Shown in pieces: positions 1-9,447 of a DNA stretch of 64,000 bases. The number at the start of each line of letters is the position of its first letter. Position 1 is the first letter of the stretch. Location of the stretch: contig CP034928.1 of the NCBI GenBank assembly GCA_004102645.1, forward strand, positions 1,418,153 to 1,482,152. Direction: 5' to 3'. The position numbers and the translations under genes were made by a program. This DNA is from Candidatus Bipolaricaulis sibiricus. GTDB lineage: Bacteria > Bipolaricaulota > Bipolaricaulia > Bipolaricaulales > Bipolaricaulaceae. Under the pieces are notes generated by a model. That model had not been told where the DNA came from. It did no database searches and was given only the letters and a program-made list of their open reading frames with translations.

Positions 1-857
<857 letters not shown>

Positions 858-890
858 GCCTCAAGGATCGATAGGTTTCCCGTCTCTCCC

Positions 891-909
891 TGTTCACTTG
901 TCAAAGACC
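891..909 (-). promoter_or_regulatory. boxA-like rRNA leader antitermination element
   Basis: On the minus strand the leader between the rRNA promoter and 16S contains GTCTTTGACAAGTGAACAG. It resembles the boxA element (TGCTCTTTAACA in E. coli) that recruits the Nus antitermination complex to rRNA transcripts. The position, about 35-50 nt upstream of the mature 16S, is as expected. The call rests on resemblance only. Confidence 0.5.
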
Positions 910-946
910 GGCCTTCCCACGATGAGATGCCCTCGCGGGCAGGCGA

Positions 947-975
947 AGTATAGCGAAGGGGGGGAGCCGGGTCAA
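947..975 (-). promoter_or_regulatory. sigma70-type promoter of the rRNA operon
   Basis: On the minus strand TTGACC (970-975) and TATACT (947-952) are separated by exactly 17 nt, close to the TTGACA-17-TATAAT consensus. Transcription should begin near 940, about 80 nt before mature 16S, leaving room for the boxA-like element. The 976-1194 stretch between this promoter and the divergent hpnA gene holds nothing else recognisable. Confidence 0.8.
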
Positions 976-1194
976 GGCACGGGCCTGTGGAAAACTCGGG
1001 GTCACGTGTCCGCAGGGCTGAGGACAGATGTCCGAGATGCCGGCCGTGATTCCGCCTCCGCGAAGGCGACTACGATCGAATCTTGTCCCCATCCTTTTCC
1101 CCAGCAGAGCGTAGCGAAGCACACACACGTGCCCACCACCGATCCTGATCGCTCTCCGGGTGGCAGCAACGCCCGGCCGGCGGAGAATCCTGGC

Positions 1195-2226
1195 GTGCAG
1201 GCGCTGGTGACGGGGGCCACAGGGTTCATCGGAGCGAACGTCGTGCGCGCCCTTCTGAAGAGAGGCTACAGCGTGCGGGTCTTCGCTCGTCCCGGTGCGG
1301 ATCGAACCAACCTGGAAGGCCTCGACATCGAGTGGGCCGAGGGCGACGTGCGGAGCCTGGCGTCGGTGCGGAGAGCGATCTCCGGCTGCAGCCACGTGTT
1401 CCACGTCGCAGCCCTGTACGCCCTGTGGACCCGGCCCCGCCGGCTGATCTACGAAGTCAACGTGGACGGGACGCGCCACGTGCTCCAAGCAGCGTGGGAA
1501 GCGGGGGTCGAGCGGGTCATCTGCACGAGCTCGGTGGCCGCAATCGGGCTGCGGCCGGACGGTCGACCATCCGACGAGTCCGTTCCCCCCACCCGAGCCA
1601 CCCTCGTCGGGGACTACAAGAAGAGCAAGTTCCTCGCCCAGGGGGTGGCGCTCGCGTTCGGGCGGCGCGGGTTGCCGGTGGTGGTCGTGAACCCGAGCTT
1701 CCCGGTCGGCCCCTACGACGTGAAGCCAACCCCCACCGGCCAAGTGGTTGTGGACTTCCTCAACGGGAGGCTGCCCGCGTACGTGGAGACGGGAATGAAC
1801 GTGGTGGCGGTGGAGGACGTGGCCTTGGGCCACGTCCTCGCCGCCGAGCGGGGCCGTCCGGGGGAGCTCTACATCCTCGGCGGGGAGAACCTCGCGATGC
1901 GGGAGTTCCTGGGGCTTCTGGCCGAGGTGAGCGGTCGCTCGGCCCCGCGGGCACGTCTCCCCGCGGCTCTCCTCCTCCCCCTCGGCTACCTCAACGCGGC
2001 TTGGAGCGCAGCGACAGGGACCGTTCCCCGCCTGACCCCCGACACGGCGCGGATGGCCCGCCATCGCATGTTCTACGATCCCGGGAAGGCGGTGCGAGAA
2101 CTCGGGCTTCCCCAGACTCCGGCCCGGGAGGCCCTGCGCCGGGCGGTGGCCTGGTTCAAGGAGAACGGCTACGTCACCCCACGGCTGCCCCGGCTCGAAC
2201 AACGACAAGGGCCTCGTCCAGGTTGA
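1195..2226 (+). CDS. hpnA: hopanoid-associated sugar epimerase HpnA
   Basis: NAD(P)-dependent epimerase/dehydratase of the extended SDR family, most like HpnA, which is usually linked to hopanoid clusters and thought to act on hopanoid head-group sugars. The 343-residue product has the Rossmann glycine motif TGATGFIG at residues 6-13 and the catalytic Tyr141-x3-Lys145 pair, preceded by TSS at 111-113. I chose the GTG at 1195 because homology starts there and GGAG lies 9 nt upstream; the frame is open further upstream but that part is not protein-like. It converges on the hopanoid gene string, and its last 53 bp overlap the end of the DUF116 gene on the other strand. A GAGAAT hexamer 6 nt before the GTG could also be a leaderless promoter. 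Confidence 0.85.
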   Translation: MQALVTGATGFIGANVVRALLKRGYSVRVFARPGADRTNLEGLDIEWAEGDVRSLASVRRAISGCSHVFHVAALYALWTRPRRLIYEVNVDGTRHVLQAAWEAGVERVICTSSVAAIGLRPDGRPSDESVPPTRATLVGDYKKSKFLAQGVALAFGRRGLPVVVVNPSFPVGPYDVKPTPTGQVVVDFLNGRLPAYVETGMNVVAVEDVALGHVLAAERGRPGELYILGGENLAMREFLGLLAEVSGRSAPRARLPAALLLPLGYLNAAWSAATGTVPRLTPDTARMARHRMFYDPGKAVRELGLPQTPAREALRRAVAWFKENGYVTPRLPRLEQRQGPRPG

Positions 2227-2602
2227 CCTCGGTGTCTACGCATCCGTCGCGCACAAGAGGAACAACGACCACGAGGGGCTGCAACGGACCCAGGGCCGCC
2301 ACCGCCTCCGCCCCTTCCTGAAGCTCCCGTGCGCAGGCAATCGCGACGACTGCTCGCGGACGAAGCTCCTGGACAAAGCGCACGGCGAGCGCGCCACCCG
2401 GAGCAACGCACACGCCCTTGTAGCCAAGCCGAGCGGCCTCTGCACGGAGGGTCCGAATCGGACAGACCTCAGCGCAGTCGTCGGGGCAGGCGAACCCCTG
2501 GCGCGACGGGCGGCCGCGACAGGTCTCACTCGGCCGCAGACAGTGGGGGAGGAGGAGGACCCGCTCCCCGGGCGGGATCGCAGCAAGCGCTTCCTCAGCC
2601 AT
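2174..2602 (-). CDS. DUF116 cysteine-rich protein
   Basis: A 142-residue protein of the DUF116 family, whose function is not known. Cysteines at residues 21, 28, 39, 43, 47 and 65 sit in the family pattern (CLRP...C...C-x3-C-x3-CPI), suggesting a metal or Fe-S site, followed by the family's GG and IACARE blocks. It is the last gene of the long hopanoid/isoprenoid string: its ATG overlaps the end of yjbQ by 8 bp, so the two are probably translated together. Its 3' end overlaps hpnA on the opposite strand by 53 bp. The location suggests, but does not prove, a link to isoprenoid or Fe-S enzyme function. Confidence 0.8.
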   Translation of the reverse strand: MAEEALAAIPPGERVLLLPHCLRPSETCRGRPSRQGFACPDDCAEVCPIRTLRAEAARLGYKGVCVAPGGALAVRFVQELRPRAVVAIACARELQEGAEAVAALGPLQPLVVVVPLVRDGCVDTEVNLDEALVVVRAGAAVG

Positions 2603-3062
2603 GGCCGAACACCTGGACCACGACCTCCCGCTCCCGCGGCCGATCGAGTTCGACCAAGAACACCCGCTGCCAACGTCCAAGGACGAGCCGCCCGTCCTCG
2701 ACTGGGATGGCCTCGCTCGATCCCAACAGAAGGTGTTGGCAATGGGCATGGGCGTTGGGGCACTCGTCGGGGGTCATGTTGTGGGTCCGGATGGTGAAAT
2801 CGTTGTGTCGGTAGTAGAGGTCACGTGGCGCGACACGCTTCAGAAACTCCTCCATGTCCGCGATGAGCAGCGGCTCGTTCTCGTTCACGCGGATCGCCGC
2901 TGTGGTGTGACGGCAGAACACAATGGCAATCCCGCTGCTAACCCCGCTCTCGTGGACGAGGCGCTGCACACGGTCCGTGATGTCGACGAACTGGGGTGCC
3001 CGTTCGGTGGACACCGTGCACGTCATCCGTCTCAGCACCGGACCGGCGACGGTGGGGTTCAT
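2595..3062 (-). CDS. yjbQ: YjbQ/UPF0047 family protein
   Basis: A 155-residue YjbQ (UPF0047) family protein; members show weak thiamine-phosphate synthase activity, but the true role is uncertain. The family blocks CRHTTAAI, NENEPLL and the histidine-rich NAHAHCQH are present, consistent with a metal-binding active site. The start ATG at 3062 overlaps the ispH stop codon (ATGA) and follows a GGGAGG ribosome binding site about 6 nt upstream. A second Met at residue 13 fits the usual family N-terminus and cannot be excluded. It lies between ispH and the DUF116 gene in the hopanoid/isoprenoid operon. Confidence 0.85.
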   Translation of the reverse strand: MNPTVAGPVLRRMTCTVSTERAPQFVDITDRVQRLVHESGVSSGIAIVFCRHTTAAIRVNENEPLLIADMEEFLKRVAPRDLYYRHNDFTIRTHNMTPDECPNAHAHCQHLLLGSSEAIPVEDGRLVLGRWQRVFLVELDRPREREVVVQVFGHG

Positions 3063-3913
3063 CGGTTCCCTCCCACGTTCTCAAGCCGGGAGATCACGGC
3101 CTGGACGGCCTCGTCGGGAGTCGAGGCTCCGGCGGTGACCCCGACGCGCGACAGCCCCGAAAGCCATTCCCGCTCGATCTCGTCCTCGGACTCGATGAAG
3201 TGGGTGCGGACCCCGGTGGCGCGGACGACCTCCGCCAGGCGCCGGGTGTTGGCGGAGTTCCGGGAGCCGACGACGAAGATCGCCTCCACGCGCTGGGCGA
3301 GGTCCTGGGCCGCACGGTAGCGCCGGCCCGTCTCCGGGCACGTCGTGTCCACCACCTGGAGCTCGCGGAGCGCGCCTCGGCTCCAGGCAACCACGGCCCC
3401 AACGAACTCCCAGAACGCCTCCCGCTCCTTGGTGGTCTGGGACACGATCGCCAGCCGGCCGTCCCCCGCGGGGGGGACGTCGGCCGGAACGAGGGTGGCG
3501 TGACCCCGTCCTCCCGTCCAGGCGAGGAGTCCCTCGACCTCGGGGTGGGTCGCCTCGCCGTAGATGAGCACGGCGAACCCGGCCGCGGTCAGGCGGTGGG
3601 CCGCTTCCTGGGCCCGCTTCACGATCGGGCACGTCGTGTCCACGAGGGCCAGGCCCCGCCGGCGGATCTCCTCGACCACCTCCGGCCCCGCTCCGTGGGC
3701 GGTGATCGCGACCGCCGGGGCCCGCACCTCGTCCAGGGACCCCACCCCCTGGGCCCCCCGGGCGGCGAGGCGGTCCACCACCCGGGCGTTGTGGACGATC
3801 GCTCCGAGCGTGGCGAGCGGCCCCCGCTCGCGGAGGTGTTCCTCGACCATCTCCACCGCCCGCCGCACCCCGGGGCAGAACCCGTACACCTGGGCAAGCT
3901 CGATCTCGATCAT
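3059..3913 (-). CDS. ispH: 4-hydroxy-3-methylbut-2-enyl diphosphate reductase
   Basis: IspH (LytB) catalyses the last MEP-pathway step, reducing HMBPP to IPP and DMAPP with a [4Fe-4S] cluster. The 284-residue product carries the three cluster cysteines at 13 (GFCPGV), 95 (DTTCPIV) and 192 (DTTCPET). It also has the substrate-binding residues His41, His73, His123 and Glu125, matching E. coli His41/His74/His124/Glu126. Length is normal for the family. The ATG at 3913 overlaps the stop of the cyclase gene (ATGA), and its own stop overlaps yjbQ, so it is translationally coupled on both sides. It supplies precursors to the pathway encoded around it. Confidence 0.96.
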   Translation of the reverse strand: MIEIELAQVYGFCPGVRRAVEMVEEHLRERGPLATLGAIVHNARVVDRLAARGAQGVGSLDEVRAPAVAITAHGAGPEVVEEIRRRGLALVDTTCPIVKRAQEAAHRLTAAGFAVLIYGEATHPEVEGLLAWTGGRGHATLVPADVPPAGDGRLAIVSQTTKEREAFWEFVGAVVAWSRGALRELQVVDTTCPETGRRYRAAQDLAQRVEAIFVVGSRNSANTRRLAEVVRATGVRTHFIESEDEIEREWLSGLSRVGVTAGASTPDEAVQAVISRLENVGGNR

Positions 3914-5889
3914 CGCCCCTCCCGGGCCCGACCGAGGACCATGAGCGGGAACACATGCCGATAGAGGTGGTACCGGATCATGAAGTCGGTGGGAAACCCG
4001 GTTCCCGTGAACTCGGGCTCGTCCCACGTCCCGTCCTCGCGTTGCGTCTCCACCAGGTACGCGATTCCCCGCTGGACGGCCTTGGCCTGCCCCTCCCCGG
4101 CGGCGAGGAGCCCCAGGAGGGCCCACGCAGTCTGGGACGGACACGACGGCCCCCGCCCCCGAAGCTCGGCCCGGTGGTAGGACAGGACATCCTCGCCCCA
4201 CCCCCCGTCCTCGTTCTGACGGGAGAGGAGGAAGCCCACGGCCTTCCGCACCCGGGGGTCGACCATCGGGAACCCGATGGTCTGCAGGGCCGGGAGCACG
4301 GCCCCAGTCCCATAGAGGTGGTTCACCCCCCATCGGCCGTACCACGACCCGTCCCCCTCCTGTTCTTTCCACAGGTAGCGCAGCGCCCGATCCAAGGGGC
4401 GAAATCCAGGGCGGTGCCCGGTGCGGCCGAGGAACTCCACCACATGGGCGGTCACGTCCGCGGACGGGGGATCGATGAGTTCTCCGAAGTCGGCGAACGG
4501 GATCTGGCGGAGGAAGGTGTGGGTGTTGTTGCGGTCGAACGCCCCCCACCCCCCGCCCTTCGACTGCATCCCCATGAGCCACTCCCGCCCTCGCCCCTGG
4601 GCGAAGCTCTTGGTCCGCTCGGGCAGGTCGACGCCCGTCAACGCGATCAGCACCACTGCCGTGTCGTCCGTGTCCGGGTAGACATCGTTGTCGAACTCGA
4701 ACGACCATCCCCCCGGTCGGACCCCGCACCGGACCTGCCAGTCCCCGCCGACGAAGATCTGCTCTCCGAGAAGCCACGACCCCGCCCGGACGAGAGCAGG
4801 GTCGTCGGGGGCCAACCCCGCGTCCTGGAGGGCGATCATCGCCAGCCCGGTGTCCCACACCGGGGAGATGCAGGACTGGAGACGAAAACCGCGCGCCGGC
4901 TTGTCGGTGACGAGGAACGGGTAGCGGGCGAGCGTCTCCGCGGTGACGGCGTAGCGGGCGAAACCCTCCAGGCCCCGCTTGACGGGCGGGGAGTCCACGG
5001 CGTACCCCAGGGCGTAGAGTGCGATCAGGCCGTACACCCAGGGAGGCTGGATTCCCCCCCAGCACCCGTCCGACTCCTGCCGCTCAACGATCCACGCCTC
5101 GGCCTCCCTGAGGGCGTGCCGGCGCAGGGGCTTGATCACCCTCCGCTCGTGGATCCGCAGGGCCCGATCCACCCCCGCGAACAACGCCCCCCACGCGCCA
5201 CCCTTGCGGGGGAGGCGCAGGTCGGCGCCGCTCCTCCCCGCAGGGAACAGCTCGTCGATGCGCATCCGCGGCGGAAGCGGATGGACCGGGTTCAAGGCCC
5301 GGAGGATGGCCAACGGGACGATCGTCGCCCGGGCCCAGGACGCGAACGAGTACACGCTACCCGGGAAGCGGTCGGGAAGGAGGACGAGCTCGGGAGGGAG
5401 CATGGGGGTGGCGTCCCACGGCCACTCCCCCAGGAGCGCAAGCCACATCTTGGTGAACACCCGGGCCCGCTCCACCCCGCCGTGGAGGAGGATCCACGCC
5501 CGGGCCTTCTCCATCTCCGGGCTCTGCGGGTCGACCCCGGCCATCTTCAGGGCCACGTAGGCCTCGACAGAGGTCGAGAGGTCCCCTGGCCCACCGTACC
5601 AGTTGGCCCAGAACCCCTCCTCCCGCTGCTCAGAGAGGATCTCCCGAGCAATGGCCTCCCACAGCTCTTGGGAACCGATCCCCAACACGTGGGTCAGGAA
5701 CAGGTGCTCGGCGGTGATTGTGGCGTTGCTCTCGAGCTCCCCCCAGAAGTACCCCTCGGGCGACTGATGGGAAAGAAGCCACTCCACCGCGCGGTCGATC
5801 GCCCGATCGAGGTCGGTGCAGGGTGACGGGTGACGGGCTACGGGTGCAGGGGCCCGGGTCGCATCCCGTAGCGCTTCTCGGTCAGGCAT
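3910..5889 (-). CDS. shc: squalene-hopene cyclase
   Basis: Squalene-hopene cyclase, a monotopic membrane enzyme converting squalene to hopene/diplopterol. The 659-residue product has the catalytic DxDD motif as DTDDTAV at 406-412. Several QW repeats are visible, e.g. QSPEGYFWG (42-50), QESDGCWGG (271-279) and three more in the C-terminal quarter (QEGDGSW, QNEDGGW, QREDGTW). The ATG at 5889 has AGGAGGT 6 nt upstream and overlaps the end of ispG by 8 bp. The gene is embedded between ispG and ispH. No squalene-synthesis genes (hpnCDE or sqs) are in the window. Confidence 0.96.
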   Translation of the reverse strand: MPDREALRDATRAPAPVARHPSPCTDLDRAIDRAVEWLLSHQSPEGYFWGELESNATITAEHLFLTHVLGIGSQELWEAIAREILSEQREEGFWANWYGGPGDLSTSVEAYVALKMAGVDPQSPEMEKARAWILLHGGVERARVFTKMWLALLGEWPWDATPMLPPELVLLPDRFPGSVYSFASWARATIVPLAILRALNPVHPLPPRMRIDELFPAGRSGADLRLPRKGGAWGALFAGVDRALRIHERRVIKPLRRHALREAEAWIVERQESDGCWGGIQPPWVYGLIALYALGYAVDSPPVKRGLEGFARYAVTAETLARYPFLVTDKPARGFRLQSCISPVWDTGLAMIALQDAGLAPDDPALVRAGSWLLGEQIFVGGDWQVRCGVRPGGWSFEFDNDVYPDTDDTAVVLIALTGVDLPERTKSFAQGRGREWLMGMQSKGGGWGAFDRNNTHTFLRQIPFADFGELIDPPSADVTAHVVEFLGRTGHRPGFRPLDRALRYLWKEQEGDGSWYGRWGVNHLYGTGAVLPALQTIGFPMVDPRVRKAVGFLLSRQNEDGGWGEDVLSYHRAELRGRGPSCPSQTAWALLGLLAAGEGQAKAVQRGIAYLVETQREDGTWDEPEFTGTGFPTDFMIRYHLYRHVFPLMVLGRAREGR

Positions 5890-6934
5890 CTGCGACCTCC
5901 TGGAGGACGAGCGCCATGAGCTCCGTGGCCAGCCGCTCCTCCGGGACCCTGGGCTGAACGACCCGTCCGTGGGCGTACAGGGTGCCGAACCCCCTCCCGC
6001 CAAGGATCGCGAAGTCGGCCCTTTCTGCCTCCCCGACGCCGTTCACCGGGCAGCCCATGATGGCGATCGTCAGGGGCTGGACGAGGTGGGCGAGCCCGGC
6101 CCGCACCGCGCGGGCGAGCCCGGGGACGTCGATCCCCGTCCGCCCGCACGTGGGGCAGACGACGTACGTCGGGCCCCTCCTCCGGAGCCCGAGGGCGGCG
6201 AGGATCTCCCACCCCGCCTCCACCTCCCGCACCGGGTCACCGGCCAACGACACGCGCAGCGTATCCCCGATCCCCTCCGCGAGGAGGATCCCGATCCCCA
6301 CCGCGGACCGGATCGCCCCCTCCCACTCCATCCCCGCCTCGGTGATCCCGAGGTGCACGGGCCAGTCCCCCTTCTGGCGGAGGAGGCGGTTCGCCTCCAC
6401 GGTGAGGGGGACGTCGTGGGCCTTAATCGCGACCACGATGTCGCGGAACCCCGCCCGCTCGAGGAGCTCGACCTCCCACAGGGCGGCGTCCACGAGCCCC
6501 TCGGGCCTGACCTCCCGTTGGGAGCTCTGGAACCGAACGTCCACCGAGCCGGCGTTGACCCCGACCCGGATCGGGACGCCCCGCTCCCCGGCGGCCCGGG
6601 CCACGGCCCGGATCTTCTCCGGGTCGCGGAGGTTGCCGGGGTTGAGGCGGAGCTTGTCCGCCCCCGCGGCGAGGGCGGCGAGGGCCAGCCGGTGGTCGTA
6701 GTGGATGTCGGCCACGATGGGGACCGTCACCTCGCGCTTGATCTCCCGAATCGCGTCGGCCGCGGCCCGGTCGGGCACTGCCACCCGCACGATCTCACAC
6801 CCCGCGGCCTGCAGCCGGCGGAGCTGGGCCACCGTGGCCGCCACGTCCGTGGGGGGGGTGTTCGTCATCGACTGGACGGCGACTGGGTTCCGTCCTCCGA
6901 TCGCGACGCCGCCCACGCGGACGACCCGTGTCAT
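5882..6934 (-). CDS. ispG: (E)-4-hydroxy-3-methylbut-2-enyl diphosphate synthase
   Basis: IspG (GcpE) is the penultimate MEP-pathway enzyme, converting MEcPP to HMBPP with a [4Fe-4S] cluster. The 350-residue protein has the N-terminal TIM-barrel domain and a C-terminal Fe-S domain with cluster ligands Cys260, Cys263 (VVCPTCGR), Cys295 and Glu302 (MGCPVNGVGE). This is the short bacterial form without the plant/chlamydial insertion domain. The ATG overlaps the hpnG stop codon (ATGA) and the 3' end overlaps shc. Placement of ispG inside a hopanoid cluster is also known from Streptomyces coelicolor. Confidence 0.96.
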   Translation of the reverse strand: MTRVVRVGGVAIGGRNPVAVQSMTNTPPTDVAATVAQLRRLQAAGCEIVRVAVPDRAAADAIREIKREVTVPIVADIHYDHRLALAALAAGADKLRLNPGNLRDPEKIRAVARAAGERGVPIRVGVNAGSVDVRFQSSQREVRPEGLVDAALWEVELLERAGFRDIVVAIKAHDVPLTVEANRLLRQKGDWPVHLGITEAGMEWEGAIRSAVGIGILLAEGIGDTLRVSLAGDPVREVEAGWEILAALGLRRRGPTYVVCPTCGRTGIDVPGLARAVRAGLAHLVQPLTIAIMGCPVNGVGEAERADFAILGGRGFGTLYAHGRVVQPRVPEERLATELMALVLQEVADA

Positions 6935-7488
6935 GCCCCCTCCAGAACCGGCCCCAGCATCTCAGCTGCGCGGCCCAGCCTGCGGGCGCAGGCAACCGCT
7001 CGGCCCGCCCAGCGCATGCGGGGGGACCCAAGCACGTCCTCCCACAGCTCGTCGAGGACGGCCCGCACCACGAGGAACGGGATCCCCCGCCCCGCAAGCT
7101 CCCGGGCGAGGTGCAGGGACTCCATGTCCACCGCCGCCGCCCCCACCCCCAGGCGGGCCTTGCCTGCGGGGTCGGCGGGCCGGGCCACAGTGGCCACCCC
7201 CTCGACGATGGCGTGGGGCAGCGCCGCCTGCGCCCGGGCCACGAGAGCAGGGTCGAGCGGTATCCGATCGGACTCGTCGCCCAGGATCTCCGCGGCGACA
7301 AGGAGCGACCCCGCGGCTACTCCTGCCCGCGTCGCGCCGGCGAACCCGACGACGAGCACTCCGTCCGGTCGGTGACCTCCCAGCCAGGCGCGGAGCCGCT
7401 GGCCGGCCCCCGCGCCCACCCCCACCCTCAGCCGCGGTCGCGGTACAAAGAGGAGTTCCGTTGCCAGTGCCGCCACGGTGAGGATCAT
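6931..7488 (-). CDS. hpnG: HpnG-like adenosylhopane nucleosidase/phosphorylase
   Basis: A 185-residue protein of the PNP/MTA phosphorylase fold, with the family block VDMESLHLAREL and a glycine-rich VVGFAGATR loop. In hopanoid clusters this family is HpnG, which removes adenine from adenosylhopane to give ribosylhopane. It sits directly after hpnH, which makes adenosylhopane, and is coupled to it by an ATGA overlap, supporting that role. It is somewhat shorter than typical HpnG proteins. Without the neighbours one could only say nucleoside phosphorylase family. Confidence 0.82.
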   Translation of the reverse strand: MILTVAALATELLFVPRPRLRVGVGAGAGQRLRAWLGGHRPDGVLVVGFAGATRAGVAAGSLLVAAEILGDESDRIPLDPALVARAQAALPHAIVEGVATVARPADPAGKARLGVGAAAVDMESLHLARELAGRGIPFLVVRAVLDELWEDVLGSPRMRWAGRAVACARRLGRAAEMLGPVLEGA

Positions 7489-8477
7489 CGCCGCCTCCGG
7501 AGGAGCTTCCACGGGTGGTGGAGGGCGTCGAGGACGCTTGCCGGCTCGAACCCCGAGTGGAGCATGCACCCCGCGCAGCGCGGATCCCAACCCGGCCCGT
7601 ACCGTGTCCACAGCTCGGGGTCGAGGACCTCCCCCAGGTCGGCCGTGTGCCGGTCGGCGATGAGGTAGCACGGGACCCGCCACCCAAGCACGGTGTACGT
7701 GGGCACTGCCCACGCCGCACAGTCGTAGGTGCGCTCCCCGCGCAGGAAGTCGAGGAACAGGGGGTTGTCGTAGAACGGGAACCTCCCCCCGTCGAGGATC
7801 TCCCGGAACGCGCGCACCGCCTCTTCCCGCTGGAGGAAGAGCTCCCGCTCCGGCACCTGGGCGTAGGCGTAGCCGGGGGAGACCATGATTCCCTCCACCC
7901 CGAGGGCAGCCAGCGCCCGGAACAGGTCGCGCAGGTCCGCGGGGTCCGAGCCGTGGAACGCGGTCGTGTTCGTCGCGACGCGGAACCCTCGCCTCCGCGC
8001 GTCCTCGATCGCGGCCACCGCCTCCGCGTACGCCCCCGAGCGCCCGGTCACCGCGTCGTGGACGCGGGCCGTGCCGTCGAGATGGACGACGAAGCACAGC
8101 CGGCGGTCCGGCCGGAACCGGGGAAGCGCCTCCCGCAGGAGGAGCCCGTTCGTGCACAGGAACACCCACCGCCTCTGGGCGACAAGTCCCGCGACGAGGT
8201 CCCCAATCTCGGGGTGGAGGAGGGGTTCTCCGCCGGAGACGGACACGACCGGGGCCCCCGCCTCCTGGGCCACGGCAAGCGCGTCGTCGACGCCCATCCG
8301 GCGGTCCATCACGCCTGCGTACTCGCGGACCCGGCCGCAGCCGGCGCAGCGGAGGTTGCACGCCTCCAAGGGTTCGAGCATGAGGACCATCGGAAACAGG
8401 CGCCCCTTCCTGTGCCAGTTCCGGCGCGGGATAAGGTACCGCGCCAGCTCGACCGCCATCCCCACTGGACGGCCCAT
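7485..8477 (-). CDS. hpnH: HpnH, adenosyl-hopene transferase (radical SAM)
   Basis: HpnH is the radical SAM enzyme that joins a 5'-deoxyadenosyl radical to diploptene, forming adenosylhopane, the first step of extended hopanoid synthesis. The 330-residue product has the radical SAM cluster motif with Cys40, Cys44 and Cys47 (ACNLRCAGCG), a GGEPLL block and the C-terminal cysteines CAAW and CAGCM. The start is 1 nt downstream of the polyprenyl synthase stop codon, and the stop overlaps hpnG. The hpnH-hpnG pair implies that C35 hopanoids, not only diploptene, are made. Confidence 0.93.
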   Translation of the reverse strand: MGRPVGMAVELARYLIPRRNWHRKGRLFPMVLMLEPLEACNLRCAGCGRVREYAGVMDRRMGVDDALAVAQEAGAPVVSVSGGEPLLHPEIGDLVAGLVAQRRWVFLCTNGLLLREALPRFRPDRRLCFVVHLDGTARVHDAVTGRSGAYAEAVAAIEDARRRGFRVATNTTAFHGSDPADLRDLFRALAALGVEGIMVSPGYAYAQVPERELFLQREEAVRAFREILDGGRFPFYDNPLFLDFLRGERTYDCAAWAVPTYTVLGWRVPCYLIADRHTADLGEVLDPELWTRYGPGWDPRCAGCMLHSGFEPASVLDALHHPWKLLRRRR

Positions 8478-8478
8478 G

Positions 8479-9447
8479 TCACCTCACCCGGGCCGCGAGC
8501 TCGGCGCAGAGCTCGGCAAACCCGTCGTGGGCCCACGCCGGCCAGGGGAGTGTCCGCGCCTGGGCCCGGGCGCGGACGAGGAGCTCGTCGGCCTGCCTCT
8601 CCGTCGCCTCCCGCGCCCCGAGCGCCACGAGCCGGGCCTGGGCCTCGTCCAGGGGGGCGTTCCGAAGGGAGTCCCTAAGGGTCGGGTCGCGCTCCAGGGC
8701 CCATGCGATCGGGTACGAGCGCTTTCCCCGGGCAATGTCGCCCCCCACGGCCTTCCCTACCGCATCCGCCTCTCCCCACACGCCCAGCCAGTCGTCGCGG
8801 ATCTGGAAGGCGACGCCGAGGAGCTCGCCCACTGTGCGGTGGGCAGGGGCGAGGTCGCCCCGCTCCGCGGCGAGCGCCCCGAGCTCGAGCGCACAGCCCA
8901 GGAGCGCGCCCGTCTTGCCCCGGGTCATCTCCAGGTAGGCGTCCGTGCCCGCGGGGCGTCCCTCCAGATCGAGATCCCGGGCCTGCCCCTCCACCATCGC
9001 CAGGGTCGCCGACGCGAGGGCATCCACCGCGCGGGCCGTGCCCTCCCCGGGGAGCGCGGCCCGGGCGGCGGTCTGGAACGCCAGCGCGAGGAGCCCGTCC
9101 CCAGCGTGGATCGCCTGGTCCTGCCCGAACGCGACCCACGCCGCGGGCCGACCCCGGCGCAGGCGGTCCCCGTCCACGATGTCGTCGTGGACGAGGGAGA
9201 ACGTGTGGACGAGCTCCACCGCCGCGGCGAGGGGGAGGGCGCGCTCCGGCCTCCCCCCGAGGGCCTCACAGGCGAACAGGACGAGGGCCGGCCGGATGAG
9301 CTTGCCCCCGATCCCTGGTCCGGGTCCGCCGTCGGCGCCCACCGCCCCCAGCGGATAGCCGACGAGCGGCCTCAGGATCCCGTGAGGGGGGACGACCGCA
9401 CCGAGGGCGGCCACCACCTCCGCTTGGTACCGCTCAAGGACGCCCAT
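8479..9447 (-). CDS. polyprenyl diphosphate synthase (trans-isoprenyl synthase)
   Basis: A 322-residue trans-isoprenyl diphosphate synthase, condensing IPP with allylic diphosphates. KLIRP (49-53), the first aspartate-rich motif HDDIVDGDRLRRG (from 87) and a second one, QIRDDWLG, are visible. The second motif has DDWLG where many members have DDxxD. Product length (C15, C20 or longer) cannot be read safely. GGGAGGG precedes the ATG at 9447, which lies inside the 3' end of the upstream response regulator gene (14 bp overlap). As first enzyme of the hopanoid string it may make farnesyl diphosphate for squalene. Confidence 0.88.
   Translation of the reverse strand: MGVLERYQAEVVAALGAVVPPHGILRPLVGYPLGAVGADGGPGPGIGGKLIRPALVLFACEALGGRPERALPLAAAVELVHTFSLVHDDIVDGDRLRRGRPAAWVAFGQDQAIHAGDGLLALAFQTAARAALPGEGTARAVDALASATLAMVEGQARDLDLEGRPAGTDAYLEMTRGKTGALLGCALELGALAAERGDLAPAHRTVGELLGVAFQIRDDWLGVWGEADAVGKAVGGDIARGKRSYPIAWALERDPTLRDSLRNAPLDEAQARLVALGAREATERQADELLVRARAQARTLPWPAWAHDGFAELCAELAARVR

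Noticed and set aside
901-2208. A 435-codon minus-strand frame over hpnA
   Set aside because: His/Arg/Pro-rich shadow; the plus strand has intact SDR motifs.
3955-5826. A 623-codon open frame on the plus strand
   Set aside because: Antisense shadow of squalene-hopene cyclase, low complexity, no motif.
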